From JBGVSA01 sp041807905 (GTDB taxonomy: Bacteria > Pseudomonadota > Gammaproteobacteria > Burkholderiales > Rhodocyclaceae), in the NCBI RefSeq assembly GCF_041807905.1, contig NZ_JBGVSA010000023.1:1-64000 (forward strand): a stretch of DNA of 64,000 nt, written 5' to 3'. The notes below the pieces were generated by a model. It made no database searches. It was not told the DNA's origin and worked only from the letters and a program-made list of their open reading frames with translations. Positions 61,051 through 64,000 of the stretch are shown here, piece after piece (positions within the stretch are counted from its first letter, which is position 1; each line of letters opens with the position of its first letter). Made by a program: the position numbers and the translations under genes.

Positions 61051-61380
61051 ATGGCAACCTGGGTCGTTCCGGCTCTCAAGGCCGTGCTGCCTCACCTGGG
61101 CACGATCATCTCGGCCACCCTGCCGGTATTCACGCGCAAGGGCGACGGCGCTCAGGCGACGCTGCAGCAGCAGATCGCCGAACTTCAGAACGCGGCCTCG
61201 CAGAATACGGCATACATCAAGGAATTGGCGGCGCAGCTGGAGCGCTCGCTGGCGGCTGTCGAGGCCGCGGCGGAGGCCGCTGATACGCGCCTGCATCGCA
61301 TCACCATGGTGGCCATCGCTGCCGTAGGGGTGGCGGGACTGTCGCTGATGGGCACGCTGTACGTCATCCTGACGCGCTGA
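61051..61380 (+). CDS. Hypothetical coiled-coil membrane protein
   Basis: 109 residues. A likely coiled coil at about 37-80 (LQQQIAELQNAASQNTAYIKELAAQLERSLAAVEAAAEA) precedes a C-terminal membrane helix (MVAIAAVGVAGLSLMGTLYVIL). The ATG at 61051 has AAAGGATCATCG upstream. I do not recognise the family; the layout suggests a tail-anchored protein. Confidence 0.7.
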   Translation: MATWVVPALKAVLPHLGTIISATLPVFTRKGDGAQATLQQQIAELQNAASQNTAYIKELAAQLERSLAAVEAAAEAADTRLHRITMVAIAAVGVAGLSLMGTLYVILTR

Positions 61381-61415
61381 GGTTGCCCCCCTCTTCTCAA
61401 AAAAGGAGCGCCCGC

Positions 61416-62207
61416 ATGGACCTGCAACTCAAGGACAAGATCGCCCTCGTTTCCGGCAGCACCGCCGGCATCGGTTTCGCCATTGCACAAACACTTGCGC
61501 GCGAGGGCGCCAAGGTGATCGTCAACGGGCGACAGCAGAGCGCCGTGGATGATGCGATCGCCCGTATCCGGCAGGCCACGGGCCAATCCGCCGAAGGCTT
61601 CGCCGGCGATCTGTCACTGGCGCAAGAGGCCGAACGCCTGATCGCTGCGTTTCCGCAGGTGGACGTGCTGATCAACAATCTGGGCATCTTCGAAGCGCGT
61701 GACTTCGCGGACATCAGCGATGACGACTGGCGCCGGTTCTTCGACGTCAATGTGTTGTCCGGTGTGCGGCTCGCGCGCCTCTACCTGCCCGGCATGAAGA
61801 CGCGCAATTGGGGGCGGATCATCTTCATCTCGTCGGAGAGTGGCATCCAGATTCCCACCGAGATGATCCACTACGGCACTACCAAGACCGCACAACTCGC
61901 CGTAGCGCGCGGCCTGGCTGAATCGCTGGCTGGCACTGGCGTCACCGTCAATAGCGTGCTGCCGGGGCCCACACGCTCGCGCGGAGTGAATGACTTCGTC
62001 GCCGAACTGTCGCAGCGCGAAGGCAAGAGCTTCGAGGAATTCGAAAAGGAGTTCTTCACCACCATGCGGCCGTCGTCGATCATCCAGCGGTTCGCCTCGC
62101 CCGATGAAGTCGCCAGCCTGGTCGCCTACGTGGCAAGTCCGCTGGCCTCCGCCACGACGGGCGCCGCGTTGCGCGTGGATGGCGGTGTCGTGCGCAATCC
62201 GTTCTGA
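61416..62207 (+). CDS. Short-chain dehydrogenase/reductase
   Basis: 263 residues. Cofactor motif SGSTAGIG is near residues 14-21, NNLG near 90-93, Ser about 140 (FISSESG) and YGTTK with the Tyr-Lys pair about 155-159. It is a classical SDR of unknown substrate; the tail CVDGG-like segment ALRVDGGVVRNPF is normal. The start at 61416 is supported by the family N-terminus and an AAGGAGC ribosome-binding site. Confidence 0.88.
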   Translation: MDLQLKDKIALVSGSTAGIGFAIAQTLAREGAKVIVNGRQQSAVDDAIARIRQATGQSAEGFAGDLSLAQEAERLIAAFPQVDVLINNLGIFEARDFADISDDDWRRFFDVNVLSGVRLARLYLPGMKTRNWGRIIFISSESGIQIPTEMIHYGTTKTAQLAVARGLAESLAGTGVTVNSVLPGPTRSRGVNDFVAELSQREGKSFEEFEKEFFTTMRPSSIIQRFASPDEVASLVAYVASPLASATTGAALRVDGGVVRNPF

Positions 62208-62226
62208 GCAAAGGATGTCGAACACG

Positions 62227-62742
62227 ATGAAGTTGCCGACGGTCCTCCTGCTCATCGTGTTCGCGCAGACATCATTTGCCGGTGACGTGTCCATCGTGGT
62301 CAGAAAGCAGGCGCGCGTCGTGCAGGTGCTCGACGACGGCAAGGTCGTCAAGACGTATCGCGCCGCGCTCGGTTACGCACCCGATGGCACGAAACTCCGG
62401 CAAGGCGATGGCAAGACGCCGGAGGGCCGTTATTTCGTCCGCGTCAAGAATGCCAACAGCCAGTTCCATCTTTCACTCGGCATCGATTACCCAGGCGTGG
62501 ACGACGCCGCACGCGGTCTCAAGGCCAGGCTCATAGACGGAGCGCAATATGCAGCCATCGTTGCCGCTCACCGCAGGAACAGACTGCCGCCGCAGAACAC
62601 CGCGCTCGGCGGCGACATCTTTCTGCACGGCGGCGGCAACAGCCGCGACTGGACGCTCGGCTGCATCGCGCTGGACAACGCCGACATCGAAGAACTCTAC
62701 AAGACGGTGAAGCTGGGCACGCCCGTCGATATCGTGCGGTGA
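62227..62742 (+). CDS. L,D-transpeptidase (YkuD) family protein
   Basis: 171 residues with a signal peptide ending near FAQTSFA-GDV. The YkuD active site is IFLHGGGNSRDWTLGCIALDN: His and catalytic Cys are present, and the usual Ser/Thr-His-Gly-Cys reads Thr-Leu-Gly-Cys, as in YafK-like members. It would form 3-3 peptidoglycan cross-links or attach proteins in the periplasm. ATG at 62227 gives a proper signal peptide; 62215 is possible. Confidence 0.87.
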   Translation: MKLPTVLLLIVFAQTSFAGDVSIVVRKQARVVQVLDDGKVVKTYRAALGYAPDGTKLRQGDGKTPEGRYFVRVKNANSQFHLSLGIDYPGVDDAARGLKARLIDGAQYAAIVAAHRRNRLPPQNTALGGDIFLHGGGNSRDWTLGCIALDNADIEELYKTVKLGTPVDIVR

Positions 62743-62763
62743 TTGGCGCCGCTGAAGCGAAAA

Positions 62764-62789
62764 AAAGGCCGCTCACGGGAGCGGCCTTT
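62764..62789. terminator. Bidirectional terminator after the transpeptidase gene
   Basis: AAAGGCCGCTC and GAGCGGCCTTT form a perfect 11-bp stem with a 4-base loop. A T-run follows on the minus strand (AAAAAA on the plus), so it mainly ends the efflux gene; the plus strand has TTTCGTTT. Confidence 0.85.
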
Positions 62790-62810
62790 CGTTTGGGCGA
62801 ACGACAATGG

Positions 62811-64000
62811 TCAGGGCGCGTGGCCGGTGATCGTCACGTCGGGGCGCCAGCCACCGCCGAGCGCCTTGTACAGGTCGATCTGCGCCGTCAGGCGGTTTTG
62901 ACGCGCCGTCAGATAGGTAATGTCAGCGTCATTGCGGCTGCGCTGCGAATCGAGCAGATCGAGGAAGGCCGCCGAACCCGCCTTGTAGCGGGCGCTGGCG
63001 ATCTGCTCCGAGCGGATCGCGGAATCGAGCTGCACGCGGCGAGCCTCTTCCGACACCGTGGCCTGACGCAGCGTGCTGAGCGCATCGCGCACTTCCTTGA
63101 AGGCCGTCTGCACGGTCTTGCGGTACTGCTCCAGCGCTTCCTTCTGCACGGCAGTGGCCTGGTCGACCTTGCCACTGCGATAGCCCGCATCGAAGATCGG
63201 CAGGTTCAGCGTGGCGCCGATATTCCAGGCCTGCGCGCCCGACTTGAACAGGACCGACAGGTCCGCACTGGCACCGCCGAACGCGCCGGTCAGCGAGATG
63301 GTCGGGAACAGCGCCGCCTTCGCCACGCCGATCTGCGCGTTGTAGGACGCCAGCGTGGCTTCGGCCTGACGCACGTCGGGGCGGGCTTCGATCAGCTCGG
63401 ACGGCAGACCGACCGGCGGCACCGCCGGCGTCGGCAAGTCACGTGCGCTGGCACCCGGCTGGATGACCAGCGCCGGGTCGCCCGTGAGGAGCGCCAGGGT
63501 GTGCATGAAGACTTCACGCTGGCCTTCCAGTGCCGACGTCTGCGCCACCAGCGCGGCGCGATTGCTGATCGCCTGCTCCACGTCGAGACGCGACACGCTG
63601 CCCGCGTCATAACGACGCTGGGTGATGGCCACGGCCTCTTCGCGGTTCTTGAGGCTTTCGCGGTTGGCATCGAGCAGGCCTTCGGTTGCGCGCAACTGGA
63701 TGTACGTGCTCGCCACCTGGCTGGCCACGGTCAGGCGTACGGTGTCACGGTAGTAGTGACTGCCGGCAGCCTGGGCGATGGCGGCTTCGCGAGCGCGGCG
63801 GAACTTGCCCCAGAAATCGAGCTCGTAGGCCGCCACCAGTCCGCGCAACTGAAAGTTGTTGCCCTGGCGATCCGCCCCCGGGGTGGTGAGGTATTCGCTC
63901 GTCTGGCTGCGGGCGGCGGCAGCCGCCAGGTCCACTTCAGGGAACAGCGCCGCACCGGCCTGCTTGAGCACGGCATCGGCCTGCTCGATACGGGCGATGG
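62811..64000 (-). CDS. RND efflux outer-membrane lipoprotein (OprM/NodT family), N-terminus off the right edge
   Basis: About 396 residues are visible, in frame to the window edge. The second half of the outer-membrane factor is present: VTIQLRATEG-like strand STYIQLRATEGLLDANRESL, ELIEARPDVRQAEATLASYNAQIGVAKAALFPTISLTGAFG, and the C-terminal DLLDSQRSRNDADITYLTARQNRLTAQIDLYKALGGGW. It is a trimeric outer-membrane channel for RND pumps. The lipobox and the pump genes lie off the right edge. Confidence 0.93.
   Translation of the reverse strand, partial: IARIEQADAVLKQAGAALFPEVDLAAAAARSQTSEYLTTPGADRQGNNFQLRGLVAAYELDFWGKFRRAREAAIAQAAGSHYYRDTVRLTVASQVASTYIQLRATEGLLDANRESLKNREEAVAITQRRYDAGSVSRLDVEQAISNRAALVAQTSALEGQREVFMHTLALLTGDPALVIQPGASARDLPTPAVPPVGLPSELIEARPDVRQAEATLASYNAQIGVAKAALFPTISLTGAFGGASADLSVLFKSGAQAWNIGATLNLPIFDAGYRSGKVDQATAVQKEALEQYRKTVQTAFKEVRDALSTLRQATVSEEARRVQLDSAIRSEQIASARYKAGSAAFLDLLDSQRSRNDADITYLTARQNRLTAQIDLYKALGGGWRPDVTITGHAP

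Noticed and set aside
62640..62700. Defective active site in the L,D-transpeptidase
   Set aside because: Thr-Leu-Gly-Cys in place of Ser-His-Gly-Cys is a known variant in short YafK-like members, and His and Cys are both present.

Overview
The window looks like chromosome from a high-GC betaproteobacterium of the order Burkholderiales. Gene order supports this: exbB-exbD-lpxK-trm112-kdsB-adk divergent from xseA, nudJ beside mnmA, and ilvE / zinc-finger / waaF. A Pandoraea- or Burkholderia-like host is my guess, not shown. There is no rRNA, CRISPR array, insertion sequence or replication origin. One tRNA gene, Thr(CGT), is present.

Layout. 1-1.5 kb: an EamA permease cut by the left edge and an SDR. 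1.6-9.4 kb: propionate catabolism, with prpR divergent from prpBCDE behind a near-consensus sigma-54 promoter. 9.4-15.5 kb: a sugar-acid module of idnO-idnD, a GntR/FCD regulator and a TRAP transporter, tied together by a TTGTA-N-TACAA operator. 15.5-22.4 kb: mnmA, nudJ, ilvE, a zinc-finger protein, waaF, yheT, yajQ, ppnP and DUF2788. 22.6-26.4 kb: hexuronate catabolism (uxuB, uxuR, uxuA) with repeated GGTC/GACC operators. 26.6-28.8 kb: a TonB-dependent receptor under a Fur-like palindrome. 28.9-30.6 kb: an orphan Cro/CI-type switch, a small acidic ORF and tRNA-Thr. 30.7-37.9 kb: a minor-pilin operon ending in pilY1. 38.2-44.2 kb: a TonB-like protein, a LysR regulator, aceB and adhE. 44.5-51.6 kb: an accessory block with a GH88 hydrolase, a LacI regulator, and an MFS / CoA-transferase / enoyl-CoA hydratase / MaoC operon. 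51.6-64 kb: adk, kdsB, trm112, lpxK, exbD, exbB, xseA and sodB, then small enzymes, a LemA/GIDE membrane pair and an outer-membrane efflux protein cut by the right edge.

The most interesting signal is at 44.5-51 kb. The GH88 gene and the MFS-led operon lie about 5 kb apart but share an identical 26-bp block (45670-45695 and 50949-50974) containing a perfect LacI-type palindrome. In both, the palindrome covers the -10 hexamer of a promoter with the same geometry. A weaker copy precedes the lacI gene between them. This defines a three-promoter regulon joining a cytoplasmic unsaturated-uronyl hydrolase to CoA-dependent acid catabolism, a combination I do not recognise as a described pathway. The idn/TRAP regulon, the uxu operators, and an S24 repressor whose expected Ala-Gly cleavage site reads Ala-Cys are the next most useful leads.
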